Shown here piece by piece: positions 5,481 through 13,132 of a stretch of DNA of 20,624 nt. The position numbers were made by a program, and so were the translations under genes. The notes under the pieces were generated by a model, which did no database searches, was not told where the DNA came from, and worked only from the letters and a program-made list of their open reading frames with translations. Source of the stretch: Megasphaera hominis. Lineage in GTDB: Bacteria > Bacillota > Negativicutes > Veillonellales > Megasphaeraceae. Where the stretch lies: assembly GCF_014269395.1 (NCBI RefSeq), contig NZ_JACOGK010000041.1, positions 1 to 20,624 of the forward strand. Direction: 5' to 3'. Position 1 is the first letter of the stretch, and each line of letters begins with the position of its first letter.

Positions 5481-5523
5481 GATAAAAATAGATGCAGGCG
5501 TAGTTCCTGCACCTATTTTTATC
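5481..5523. terminator. Long hairpin, terminator of glyQS, overlapping the next transcript start
   Basis: GATAAAAATAG and TGCAGG pair with CCTGCA and CTATTTTTATC: 18 bp with a single mismatch and a 7-nt loop. It has the A-rich/T-rich outer arms of a bidirectional terminator and lies 80 bp beyond the glyS stop. It also falls right after the -10 box at 5526-5531, so the 5' end of the secreted-protein mRNA would begin within its first arm. Confidence 0.75.
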
Positions 5524-5525
5524 CT

Positions 5526-5555
5526 ATTATAGCATATTTGAACGTAGTCTGTCAG
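5526..5555 (-). promoter_or_regulatory. Promoter of the secreted-protein gene
   Basis: CTGACA (5555-5550), an 18-bp spacer, and TATAAT (5531-5526) on the minus strand, with a predicted start near 5519. Confidence 0.65.
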
Positions 5556-5603
5556 GGATCGGTGGCAAGTGACACAGAACTGTTACATTGCGCCGCTGGC
5601 AGG

Positions 5604-7652
5604 TTAGTTCAGTTTTTTGATATCTCCAATGGGACGGATGAGGTCGAAGGTCCGTGTGAGGAGGTTCATGCGGTTTTCTTTGACAGCCGGGTTTTCGTGC
5701 ATGACGAGAACGTTGTCGAGGAAGTTGTTGATGGCTGGTACGCCTTTGGACAGTTCCTGAATAGCACCGGTAATGTCATAGACGGCATAGTGCTGGTGTA
5801 CTGTGTTTTCCAGGGCGGTTACAGCGGCATAGAGGGCTTTTTCTTCTTCTGTTTCAAAGAGGTTCGGGTCTACGTCGGTGTCTTCAGCGTCTTTGATCAT
5901 GTTGCCTACGCGCGTGAAGGCCTGGAGCAGGTCTTCCTGGCTGCGGATGTCGGCAGCGATGAGGGCATCAGCCCGTTTGGCTGCTTCAGCGGCGTTGAGC
6001 GTGTCCGAAGCGAGGACGCAGTCGATAATATGGTAATCCATGTCTTCGTCCTGGAAGATGTTTTTCAGACGAAGCGTGAAGTAGTCTGTGAGCTGGTCGA
6101 TGACCGTGGCGCGTTTGGCTGCTTCTGTATCGAGGAGGCTCAGGATGTAGGCGAATACTTCCTGCAGGTTCAGGTTCCAGCCGGCTTCCATGAGGATGTG
6201 CAGGCAGCCGATAGTCTGACGGCGCAGGGCGAAGGGATCCTGCGAGCCCGTCGGGATGAGGCCCAGGCTGAAGGAGCCTGTAATCGTATCGAGCTTGTCG
6301 GCCAGGCCGAGGATTTTGCCAAGGGTCGTCTGTGGCAGGTCGTCACCGGCAAAACGCGGCAGGTACTGTTCGTAAATGGCTGTAGCGATTTCCGGTTTTT
6401 CGCCGTCAATCTTGGCGTATTCACAGCCCATGACGCCTTGGAGTTCCGTGAATTCGGCAACCATCTGGGTCAAGAGGTCCGTCTTAGCCAGGGCGGAGAC
6501 GCGTTTCAGGTCTTCGTCTTCTACGCCGAGGTCGAGCTTGTGATTAAGGAATACGGTAATAGCCGACAGGCGTTCTGCTTTGTCTTTAAGCGTGCCGAGG
6601 CCATCCTGGAAGACAATGCGCTGCAGGTCGCCGACGCGGTCGCTGAGTTTCTTTTTCTTATCTTCTTCAAAGAAGAATTTGGCATCGTCCAAACGGGCGC
6701 GGAGTACGCGTTCGTTGCCGTGCTGTACCGTTTCCAGATGATAGTCGTCGCCGTTGCGGACCGTGAGGAAGAGGTTCATAAGGTTACCATCTTTGTCGTG
6801 CATGGGGAAATAGCGCTGATGGTCTTTCATCGGCGTAATGATGGCAGCTTCCGGGAGCTGGAGGAATTCTTTATCGAATTCGCCGCACAGGGCTGTCGGA
6901 TATTCGACGAGGAAGATGACTTCTTCCAGGAGGTCTTCGTCCATCATGATAGTGCCGCCTTTTTCGTCAGCTAAGCGCTGGAAGCCGGCGAGAATCATCT
7001 GTTTCCGTTCTTCCGGATCGACGATGAGGAAATGGTCCCGTGCTGTGTCTACATAGGCAGCCATAGAGGGGATTTCGAAATCGCCCGTACCGAGGAAACG
7101 GTGGCCACGGCTGATCTTGCCGCTCTGGACGTTGGCAATGGAGAACGGAATGACGTCTGTGCCAAAGAGGGCGACGAGCCAGCGCAGGGGGCGTACAAAG
7201 TGAACCGTCTGAGAGCCCCAGATCATGCTCTTCGGGAAGCTCAGGGACAGGATGATGTCTTTCAGGATATCCGGCAGGAGACCGGCTGTTTCGGCGCCGA
7301 TGGTCGTAACGTTGGCATAGACGTAGCCATCTTCTACGACGAGATCTTCGACGGCGATTTTCTGGCCGCGGGCAAAGCCCATAGCAGCCTTGGTCGGTTT
7401 GCCTTCAGCGTCGAAAGCGATCTTGACGGAAGGTCCTTTATTTTTAGCCGATACGTCGGCCTGTTTTTCCGCTACGCCGGCAACGAGGAGGGCAATACGG
7501 CGCGGTGTGCCGAGGGAGCGGATGGATGTATAGGTAATATTGGCGGCATCCAGTTTCTTTGCAGCCAGGTCTTTTACTTGGCTGAGAATGGATGGCATAT
7601 AATGGGCAGGGATTTCTTCCGTGCCGATTTCCAGCAATATGTCTTTACTCAT
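5604..7652 (-). CDS. glyS: Glycine--tRNA ligase beta subunit
   Basis: The 682-residue product is the beta subunit of the bacterial alpha2beta2 glycyl-tRNA synthetase. It recognises tRNA-Gly and works with GlyQ, which holds the active site. The N-terminus [20 protein letters not shown] is diagnostic. The central region has the KSMIWG and VRPLRWL segments and an HD-like region (DHQRYFPM). The C-terminal anticodon-binding (DALR-type) part ends with [19 protein letters not shown]. Length is normal for the family (about 690). The ATG overlaps the glyQ stop in ATGA and has AGGAGG 8 nt upstream, so the two subunits are translationally coupled. A terminator follows at 5481-5523. Confidence 0.97.
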   Translation of the reverse strand: MSKDILLEIGTEEIPAHYMPSILSQVKDLAAKKLDAANITYTSIRSLGTPRRIALLVAGVAEKQADVSAKNKGPSVKIAFDAEGKPTKAAMGFARGQKIAVEDLVVEDGYVYANVTTIGAETAGLLPDILKDIILSLSFPKSMIWGSQTVHFVRPLRWLVALFGTDVIPFSIANVQSGKISRGHRFLGTGDFEIPSMAAYVDTARDHFLIVDPEERKQMILAGFQRLADEKGGTIMMDEDLLEEVIFLVEYPTALCGEFDKEFLQLPEAAIITPMKDHQRYFPMHDKDGNLMNLFLTVRNGDDYHLETVQHGNERVLRARLDDAKFFFEEDKKKKLSDRVGDLQRIVFQDGLGTLKDKAERLSAITVFLNHKLDLGVEDEDLKRVSALAKTDLLTQMVAEFTELQGVMGCEYAKIDGEKPEIATAIYEQYLPRFAGDDLPQTTLGKILGLADKLDTITGSFSLGLIPTGSQDPFALRRQTIGCLHILMEAGWNLNLQEVFAYILSLLDTEAAKRATVIDQLTDYFTLRLKNIFQDEDMDYHIIDCVLASDTLNAAEAAKRADALIAADIRSQEDLLQAFTRVGNMIKDAEDTDVDPNLFETEEEKALYAAVTALENTVHQHYAVYDITGAIQELSKGVPAINNFLDNVLVMHENPAVKENRMNLLTRTFDLIRPIGDIKKLN

Positions 7653-8527
7653 TTGTTTTCCTCCTTCAGCATTGGGAATCCTAATTTTTCGCGCTGTTCA
7701 AGGTAAGCGCGGGCGCAGGCACGGGACAGGTTGCGGACGCGGCCGATGAAGGCGGCACGTTCGCTAACGCTGATGGCGCCGCGGGCGTCGAGCAGGTTGA
7801 AGGTGTGCGAGCATTTGAGGGCATAGTCATAGGCCGGCAGTACGAAGCCGGCTTCGATAGTGCGCATGGCTTCGGCTTCATAGAGGTCGAAGAGGTGGAA
7901 CAGGAGCTTGGCGTCGCTGACTTCGAAGGCGTAGGAAGACTGTTCAAATTCGTTCTGATGGAAAATGTCGCCGTAGGTTACGCCGTCGGTCCATTCGAGG
8001 TCATAGACGTTGTCTACGCCCTGGATGTACATGGCCAGACGTTCCATGCCGTACGTGATTTCCGAGGAAACGGGATGGACGTCGATGCCGCCGACCTGCT
8101 GGAAGTAGGTGAACTGAGTGACTTCCATGCCGTCGAGCCAGACTTCCCAGCCCAGGCCCCAGGCGCCGAGGGTCGGCGATTCCCAGTTATCTTCTACGAA
8201 ACGGATGTCGTGTTCTTTTAAATTGATGCCCAGTACTTCGAGGCTCTGCAGGTAGAGTTCCTGGATGTTATCCGGGCTCGGTTTGCAGATGACCTGGAAC
8301 TGATGGTGCTGATAGAGACGGTTCGGGTTGTCGCCATAGCGGCCGTCAGCAGGACGACGGGACGGTTCGACATAGGCTACGTGCCACGGTTCCGGGCCCA
8401 GGGTACGAAGGAAGGTGGCCGGGTTCATCGTGCCGGCACCTTTTTCTACATCATACGGTTCCTGTATGATGCAGCCCTGGGAGGACCAAAACTTCTTCAA
8501 AGCGAAGCTCATTTGCTGAAAATTCAT
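7649..8527 (-). CDS. glyQ: Glycine--tRNA ligase alpha subunit
   Basis: The 292-residue product is the catalytic alpha subunit of heterotetrameric glycyl-tRNA synthetase (class II), which makes glycyl-adenylate and charges tRNA-Gly in the cytoplasm. It begins [14 protein letters not shown]. Family segments visible include QPYD-like [15 protein letters not shown], the [19 protein letters not shown] stretch, YQHHQFQVI, and [19 protein letters not shown]. Length is typical. The ATG at 8527 has AGGAGG 9 nt upstream. It is the first gene of a two-gene operon with glyS, controlled by the T-box leader at 8548-8777. Confidence 0.97.
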   Translation of the reverse strand: MNFQQMSFALKKFWSSQGCIIQEPYDVEKGAGTMNPATFLRTLGPEPWHVAYVEPSRRPADGRYGDNPNRLYQHHQFQVICKPSPDNIQELYLQSLEVLGINLKEHDIRFVEDNWESPTLGAWGLGWEVWLDGMEVTQFTYFQQVGGIDVHPVSSEITYGMERLAMYIQGVDNVYDLEWTDGVTYGDIFHQNEFEQSSYAFEVSDAKLLFHLFDLYEAEAMRTIEAGFVLPAYDYALKCSHTFNLLDARGAISVSERAAFIGRVRNLSRACARAYLEQREKLGFPMLKEENK

Positions 8528-8547
8528 GGATTATTCCCTCCTAATAA

Positions 8548-8777
8548 TAAAAAAAGCCCCTGTAACATCGTAGTGATGTTACAGGGACGAGTAAACACCC
8601 GCGGTTCCACCCTGATTGGCCCAAAGGGCCCGCTCAGTTCAGGCGGCCATACGCACCCAAAGGGGCTTCCTGCCGCAGCCTCAGGAAGGCCTTCGGCAAC
8701 CGTTGGCAGGCTTGCACTATCCCTGTCTCGCTGCATGGTGGCTGTCTACTCTTTTCCGTCATGGGCTTTGTTTCATG
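8548..8777 (-). promoter_or_regulatory. T-box riboswitch of glyQS
   Basis: The minus strand carries the T-box antiterminator motif GGTGGAACCGCGG (8611-8599), followed by a terminator stem of CCCTGTAACATC paired with GATGTTACAGGG (8586-8557) and a T run at 8555-8549. Upstream lie the stem I features AGAGTAG (8750 region) and GTGCAAGCC. Uncharged tRNA-Gly is expected to stabilise the antiterminator and let RNA polymerase enter glyQS. Glycine codons occur just after the stem I apex, but I could not fix the specifier triplet by eye. Confidence 0.93.
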
Positions 8778-8783
8778 CCGTTA

Positions 8784-8812
8784 ATGGTATCACAAGATTG
8801 GGAGACTGTCAA
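8784..8812 (-). promoter_or_regulatory. glyQS promoter
   Basis: TTGACA (8812-8807), a 17-bp spacer, and TACCAT (8789-8784) on the minus strand, starting near 8777. It has the same hexamers as the S-box promoter. Confidence 0.8.
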
Positions 8813-8867
8813 TAAATTCACGCGGTGATGAAGACTTTGACTAATGGATTGAGAGTTCTGTAATTAT

Positions 8868-9324
8868 GTTGTTATACGGCGCAACGCCCGCACAGGATTG
8901 GCTCCAGGATTGAATTTCTTTAATCCTGGAGTAGTTACGGCGCAACGCCCGCACGGGGATCGGCTCCAGGATTGAATTCTTCAATCCTGGAGTAGTTACG
9001 GCGCAACGCCCGCACGGGGATCGGCTCCAGGATTGAATTCTTCAATCCTGGAGTAGTTACGGCGCAACGCCCGCACGGGGATTGGCTCCAGGATTGAATT
9101 CTTCAATCCTGGAGTAGTTACGGCGCAACGCCCGCACGGGATTGGCTCAATGATTGAATTCTTCAATCATTAAGTAGTGACGGCGCAACGCCCGCACAGG
9201 GATTGGCTCAATGATTGAATTCTTCAATCATTGAGTAGTGACGGCGCAACGCCCGCACAGGGGCGTTGCGTCTCTATCGAGCGCTTCGCGCCCACTTTCC
9301 CCCCAGGGAAAGCTTGGGGAAAGC
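8868..9324 (+). repeat. Hairpin array 2: six tandem palindrome-linker units plus a partial one, with closing and tail hairpins
   Basis: A partial unit (linker only, about 8868-8899) is followed by six full units starting at 8900, 8962, 9023, 9084, 9144 and 9205, spaced 60-62 bp. Units 2-4 have an identical 13-bp stem CTCCAGGATTGAA with a TTC loop. Unit 1 is a variant. Units 5 and 6 use CTCAATGATTGAA; unit 6 is perfect and unit 5 has one mismatch. Linkers contain AGTAGTTACGGCGCAACGCC and GCACGGGGAT. The array closes with GGCGTTGCG (9262-9270), pairing with the last linker's CGCAACGCC, then TCTCTA, a GCGCTTCGCGC hairpin and CTTTCCC/GGGAAAG. It lies between the divergent glyQS and Tat/HD genes. 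Function unknown. Confidence 0.9.
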
Positions 9325-9456
9325 TTTTCAAAGTTCTTACAGTCTTTGCACTTTTGTTATACATTTCTCCCTTATACTTGAGGCAAATGAAAGATGTGCT
9401 TACAGGTGCATGACCTGTGTTGGCATGTTCTCTCAACTTATAAGGAGGATTCTAAT
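9325..9456 (+). promoter_or_regulatory. Presumed promoter region and 5' leader of the Tat/HD gene
   Basis: Only weak promoter matches are seen (TTATAC at 9359-9364 and again near 9372). A perfect ACAGGT/ACCTGT hairpin with a 5-nt loop lies at 9402-9418. The ribosome-binding site AAGGAGG is at 9442-9448. Whether transcription starts here or enters from array 2 is not clear. Confidence 0.35.
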
Positions 9457-10620
9457 ATGGATGAACATAACGGGGTTTCACGGCGTGGCTTTTTGAAGTT
9501 GGCAGCAGGGTCTGCTTTGGGGGCGGCTATTTTATCGGTTCCCGCTTTATCTTTGGCCAGTGAGTTGACTGGTGGTGCAACGACGGTGAAACGGAAGCTT
9601 GTTCCGGTGACGTTGAAGGGGTTGCCTCGTGATGCGATGGCAGCGGCAAAGGCTTCGACGCTGGTATATGATTCCTTCTCTTCGATTATTTCTATAAGCC
9701 AGAAAATTTCTGACGCTAGCTTGCGCAGTGCTGTGTTGAAGCTGCTCAACGATCCGACGCCGACGTTTATGGCCAATTACCCTGGCCAGAGTGCTATTTC
9801 CCGGCTTTACAGCCAGCTGGCCAGTGCCGGTCTGATCGATACGTCTAAGATTGATGTAGCCCATCTCCTGCCGCCGTATAACGGCAGCGTCCAGCCCTTT
9901 CGCACGGCGCCTGGCAGCGGCTACGGCAGCCATCACTCCTATCCCGGTGGCTTGGCTACGCACGTGGGCGTCAATATGCACATTACGTCGTATATTTGCG
10001 ATACGTATAAAGAAGTCTTCGGCTACGATGTCCACCGCGATGTGGCCCTGGCTGGCCAGGCCATGCACGATATCTGTAAGCCTTTCGTCTTTCAGTGGCA
10101 GCCGGACGGAGCCTCCCTGAAGGAATACACCATTGCCGGCCAAGGTGCGCATCACGTCATTTCCTTGGCCGAAACGATTTACCGCGGCTTCCCGCCTGAA
10201 GTTGTCGTAGCCCAGGCCTGTGCCCACGGTGCGCCGTCGTCGCCGAAGGAAGAAGAAGCAGTCGTCGGCTGGCTCCGCGCCGCTGCTATGATGGCACAAA
10301 AGGATCCTGTCGATTACGGCCTCATTAACGGCATGGGCGGTCTTCCGGCACCGCATCACCAGGAAGGCTACATCGTCCACCTGGGTGACCACGACTGGGT
10401 TCTCTCTGTACCGGCAGCCCAGAAATCGGTCGTCCTCTTGAAAACCATTGCCCGCGAAAAATACGGCATGTCCGAAAGCGACCTCAACGGTGCCCTCTTC
10501 AACCATTTCCGCAACTACGTAGGAGCCCAGCTTTCCTTCATGTTCCTCAACTTCCTCGAAGCTGAACCGAGCGGCATGGAACAGGCCTACAGCCAGGTAC
10601 GCCGTGTCATCACGCAGTAA
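9457..10620 (+). CDS. Tat-exported HD-domain protein
   Basis: The 387-residue product starts with a twin-arginine signal (SRRGFLKLAAG at residues 8-18) followed by a hydrophobic stretch and a likely cleavage site near residue 35, so it is predicted to be folded in the cytoplasm and exported. The mature part has HD-superfamily hallmarks: HHSYPGGLATH (159-169), AMHDICKP (202-209, with H204-D205), AHH (231-233) and CAHGAP (255-260). These are the metal ligands of phosphohydrolases. The ATG at 9457 has AAGGAGG 8 nt upstream; the longer frame is unsupported. It is the only plus-strand gene, sits alone after hairpin array 2, and ends at a bidirectional terminator. Substrate unknown. An exported HD hydrolase is uncommon, since most act on intracellular nucleotides. 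Confidence 0.85.
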   Translation: MDEHNGVSRRGFLKLAAGSALGAAILSVPALSLASELTGGATTVKRKLVPVTLKGLPRDAMAAAKASTLVYDSFSSIISISQKISDASLRSAVLKLLNDPTPTFMANYPGQSAISRLYSQLASAGLIDTSKIDVAHLLPPYNGSVQPFRTAPGSGYGSHHSYPGGLATHVGVNMHITSYICDTYKEVFGYDVHRDVALAGQAMHDICKPFVFQWQPDGASLKEYTIAGQGAHHVISLAETIYRGFPPEVVVAQACAHGAPSSPKEEEAVVGWLRAAAMMAQKDPVDYGLINGMGGLPAPHHQEGYIVHLGDHDWVLSVPAAQKSVVLLKTIAREKYGMSESDLNGALFNHFRNYVGAQLSFMFLNFLEAEPSGMEQAYSQVRRVITQ

Positions 10621-10701
10621 ACTGCGCCATCTCACGGCTTCCTATACATATCCTCTCCTCTTGCACACAGGAGGGCCTCATCTCTCATCTTTTCTCTCTC
10701 G

Positions 10702-10751
10702 CACGTCAAAAAGCCATCGTCCTTCTCCCGTGACGATGGCTTTTTGGCGTG
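10702..10751. terminator. Bidirectional terminator between convergent genes
   Basis: AAAAAGCCATCGTC (10708-10721) pairs with GACGATGGCTTTTT (10732-10745), with an outer CACG/CGTG extension. It serves the Tat/HD gene rightwards and the flavodoxin-like gene leftwards. Confidence 0.9.
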
Positions 10752-10760
10752 TTTTTTTTC

Positions 10761-11294
10761 TTAGAGGCTGGCGCCGAGGGCGCGGGCTTTTTCCATAAAT
10801 GCGCTGTGCCGCGTCATAGACGGCGTACCGCAGCCGGTGCCGAGGATAGCTCCTTTATCGTCAAAATGACAGTATTTGACGAGTGTCTTATAGTGCAGGG
10901 ACAGGGCTTCAAAGGTCCAGGCATCACTATTCCAGGCGACAGCCAGAAGGGCCGATTTCATATGCTTGGCATGGAGGCTGCTGTTGAAGGAACAGAAGCG
11001 GTCGATGACGACCTTCAGCTGGGCTGACATGCCGAAATAGTACAAGGGCGTGGCAAAGACGATCATATCCGAGCTGAGAATGGCCGCTTTGATGCCATCC
11101 ATGGAATCGTGCAGTATACAGGGTCCTTCGTAGCCGCAGGCGACGCAGCCTGTGCAGGGCTGGACGTTGGCGTGGGCTACGTCGATAACCTGTACGTCGT
11201 GACCTTTAGACTGGGCGCCTTCCGTAAAGGCTTCGGTCAGTAAATGGGTCGAGCCGTTGACATTCGGGCTCGCCATGAGAACAACGATTTTCAT
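10761..11294 (-). CDS. Flavodoxin-fold NAD(P)H-dependent oxidoreductase with a cysteine cluster
   Basis: The 177-residue product has the FMN-reductase/iron-sulfur-flavoprotein fold. A beta strand MKIVVLMASP leads into the phosphate-binding loop NVNGSTHLL (11-19), and FATPLYYFGMSAQLKVVIDR forms the second flavin-contact region. Cysteines at 47, 50, 53 and 59 give CX2CX2CX5C. This is the compact spacing seen in iron-sulfur flavoproteins that bind a 4Fe-4S cluster; whether a cluster forms here is not shown. The ATG at 11294 has AGGAGG upstream; the longer frame reads through a terminator. It lies 89 bp after the P1 peptidase gene, separated by that hairpin, so it may be transcribed partly or wholly on its own. 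The electron acceptor is unknown. Confidence 0.85.
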   Translation of the reverse strand: MKIVVLMASPNVNGSTHLLTEAFTEGAQSKGHDVQVIDVAHANVQPCTGCVACGYEGPCILHDSMDGIKAAILSSDMIVFATPLYYFGMSAQLKVVIDRFCSFNSSLHAKHMKSALLAVAWNSDAWTFEALSLHYKTLVKYCHFDDKGAILGTGCGTPSMTRHSAFMEKARALGASL

Positions 11295-11315
11295 GAAACT
11301 TCCTCCTTCGGGGTA

Positions 11316-11366
11316 TAACAAACCGGGCCTGGGCGGCTGTTGGGACAAGATACCGCAGGCCCGGTG
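11316..11366 (-). terminator. Terminator after the P1 peptidase gene
   Basis: ACCGGGCCTG pairs with CAGGCCCGGT (11365-11356 with 11331-11322 on the minus strand), a perfect 10-bp stem with an inner GCGG/CCGC. It is followed by TTTGTT. It separates dcd-P1 peptidase from the flavodoxin-like gene. Confidence 0.7.
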
Positions 11367-11383
11367 AAATAGCCTATATAAAC

Positions 11384-12361
11384 TTAGAGATCCTGACAAG
11401 ACGGGACGCCGTAGGCGCCTTTAGCCGACTGAACGGCGCGGCGGACGGCTTCTTCCATGACATAGGCAGCGAGGGTGCCTGTCGTGTTGATTTCGGCGTT
11501 GACAGTGCCTACGCTGAGGGCGTAAAGGGAATCACCATCGGCCATGGTGTTGACAGGGCGGATGGAACGGGCAATACCGTTGCCTGCAAAGGCAGCGAGC
11601 TTACCGAGCTGTGCCTTGTCGAAACGGCCGTTGGTAATGATGGCACCGATAGTCGTATTGGTTACGGCTGCTGCGGCGCGCTGGGAAAAGAGCGTATCTG
11701 TCTGGCCGTATTCGTCGAGGAGGACGCGGCGCGTGTCGGCAAAGCCCTGGCCGTCTTTGGCGCGCATGCCGGCCAGAATCTGGCCGTCGCCACTGATAAC
11801 GTCGCCTAAGGCGTTGACGGCTACGACGGCGCCTACCTTGATATCCCCTGCCTGGGCGGCAAAGATACCGAGGCCCGATTTCATCATATAGTCGGCGCCA
11901 CAGGCCTTCCCTACGGTAGCGCCTGTACCGGCTCCGTAGTTGCCCGGCTGGACGTCGTTCGTTTCGGCAGCCACACAGGCGGCGTAGCCTAAGGCCGCAT
12001 CAGGACGGACGTTGCTGCCACAGCCTAAGTCGTAAATGCATGAGGCGACGACGAGGGGCACCTTGCAAATGCGCGTGTCGAAGCCAATATCGTGTTCTTC
12101 CAGGTAACGCATGACACCGCCGGCGGCATCGAGACCGTAAGCGCTGCCACCGCTGAGGAGGACGGCATGAATCCGGTCGGCTGCTGCCCGCGGGTTGAGG
12201 AGCTCCGATTCCCGGCTGGCCGGACCGCCACCACGTACATCGAGGCCGCAAGGAGCGCCGTCAGGACATATGATGACTGTACAGCCTGTGCCGGCCGCTT
12301 CGTTTTGGCTGTTACCGATGGAAAAGCCACCAATATCTGTCAATTTAATTTCTTGAAGCAC
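11384..12361 (-). CDS. P1 family (DmpA/BapA-type, S58) peptidase
   Basis: The 325-residue product belongs to the N-terminal-nucleophile P1 peptidases, which mature by self-cleavage and act as aminopeptidases on small or beta-amino peptides. Recognisable parts are VLLSGGSAYGLDAAGGV (67-83), the glycine-rich NYGAGTGATVGK (141-152), and NTTIGAIITN (235-244), where cleavage before a Thr would expose the nucleophile, probably T236. IARSIRPVNTMADGDSLYAL near the C-terminus is also typical. There is no signal peptide, so it is cytoplasmic. The start is a GTG at 12361 placed directly after the dcd TAA, with an AAGGTG site inside dcd, implying translational coupling. The link to dCTP deaminase is probably only operonic. 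Its natural substrate cannot be inferred. Confidence 0.88.
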   Translation of the reverse strand: MLQEIKLTDIGGFSIGNSQNEAAGTGCTVIICPDGAPCGLDVRGGGPASRESELLNPRAAADRIHAVLLSGGSAYGLDAAGGVMRYLEEHDIGFDTRICKVPLVVASCIYDLGCGSNVRPDAALGYAACVAAETNDVQPGNYGAGTGATVGKACGADYMMKSGLGIFAAQAGDIKVGAVVAVNALGDVISGDGQILAGMRAKDGQGFADTRRVLLDEYGQTDTLFSQRAAAAVTNTTIGAIITNGRFDKAQLGKLAAFAGNGIARSIRPVNTMADGDSLYALSVGTVNAEINTTGTLAAYVMEEAVRRAVQSAKGAYGVPSCQDL

Positions 12362-12892
12362 TTATTTCACCTTCTTCTGAAAGTCCTGCCAGAGCATACT
12401 CGGCTGGATGCCTGTGTTGTTCTGGTATTTACCACCGTGGTACGTATCGTATTCTCCGTCAATATCATGATAATAAATCTGGCAAATTTCGACATCCGGG
12501 TAAATGCGGATCGGCTGGACGCAGAAGATTTCCAGTGTCCAGTAGCCGGCAAAGCCGACGTCACCAAAGCCAGCCGTGACGTGGATGAAGACGCCTAAGC
12601 GGCCAACAGACGAACGGCCTTCAAGCATAGGGATGTAGCTTTCCGTTTTCGTGTATTCATTGGTCCGGCCCAAATAGAGCTTGTTAGGCTGCAGGACGTA
12701 ACCGCTCTTGGGGATATAAATGGTCGAAGCCGGGTTGGGCTTGGCCATGTCGAGCTCGTGATTATCGTAGACCATAAGCTGGTTGTGTAAGGACAGGTTA
12801 TAGCTGTTGGGATTCACCCGGTCAGGATGAAAGGGCGTAATGATGATTTCTTTACCTAAATGTTTGACAATTTCCTTGCCGGACAAGATCAT
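12362..12892 (-). CDS. dcd: dCTP deaminase
   Basis: The 176-residue enzyme converts dCTP to dUTP, which feeds dTMP synthesis. It starts MILSGKEIVKHLG and shows the family's NPNSYNLSL (28-35), the nucleotide-binding EGRSSVGRLG (91-100), and GFAGYWTLEI (113-122), where E121 corresponds to the catalytic glutamate. Length and layout match the trimeric bacterial enzyme. I cannot tell whether it also has dUTPase activity. The ATG at 12892 has GAGAGGAA upstream; the longer frame begins inside the promoter. Its promoter is at 12962-12991, and the P1 peptidase gene follows without a gap. Confidence 0.93.
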   Translation of the reverse strand: MILSGKEIVKHLGKEIIITPFHPDRVNPNSYNLSLHNQLMVYDNHELDMAKPNPASTIYIPKSGYVLQPNKLYLGRTNEYTKTESYIPMLEGRSSVGRLGVFIHVTAGFGDVGFAGYWTLEIFCVQPIRIYPDVEICQIYYHDIDGEYDTYHGGKYQNNTGIQPSMLWQDFQKKVK

Positions 12893-12961
12893 GATAGTTC
12901 CTCTCTCTTCGTACGCGCCTGGGGGACGCAGTGGTATCGTTTTTATAATTTTACATGATAT

Positions 12962-12991
12962 ATTATACTCTAGAGAGGAACAGGCGTGCAA
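12962..12991 (-). promoter_or_regulatory. dcd promoter
   Basis: TTGCAC (12991-12986), an 18-bp spacer, and TATAAT (12967-12962) on the minus strand. The start is expected near 12955, giving a leader of about 60 nt. Confidence 0.75.
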
Positions 12992-13022
12992 GTCTGGGGG
13001 GATTCCCGTGTTGTCCGTTGCT

Positions 13023-13091
13023 CTTGATGCTGTTTCTACATCAAGAACATTCTTCCTACATCATTTGCAGGCAATATGATGTAGGAAGAAT
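13023..13091. repeat. Two adjacent perfect palindromes between dcd and the acetyltransferase gene
   Basis: CTTGATG/CATCAAG (13023-13029 with 13039-13045) is followed by a 16-bp perfect stem ATTCTTCCTACATCAT/ATGATGTAGGAAGAAT (13049-13064 with 13076-13091). CTACATCA occurs in both. The pair lies 30 bp upstream of the dcd -35 box and 5 bp from the next terminator. It may be an operator, or a second hairpin of the terminator region. Confidence 0.6.
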
Positions 13092-13096
13092 ATTTT

Positions 13097-13127
13097 AAAA
13101 AAAGAACCTTTCGCAGGTTCTTTTTTT
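13097..13127. terminator. Terminator of the acetyltransferase gene (bidirectional)
   Basis: Seven A's, GAACCT, a 5-nt loop, AGGTTC and seven T's (13097-13127). It starts 6 bp beyond the acetyltransferase stop codon on the minus strand. Confidence 0.92.
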
Positions 13128-13132
13128 GTGTC

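Noticed and set aside
5364..6974. Long plus-strand frame of 536 codons
   Set aside because: It is the antisense shadow of glyS and the start of the secreted-protein gene; both have clear families or signals and ribosome-binding sites.
8303..8828. Plus-strand frames over the glyQ start and T-box
   Set aside because: They run across a T-box riboswitch and the glyQ 5' end and have no protein-family support.
8868..9324. Integron attC sites
   Set aside because: There is no gene cassette between units, no integrase gene, and no R/L box arrangement that I can recognise.
9547..10635. Minus-strand frame of 362 codons opposite the Tat/HD gene
   Set aside because: It is the antisense shadow of a gene with a Tat signal, HD motifs and a strong ribosome-binding site.
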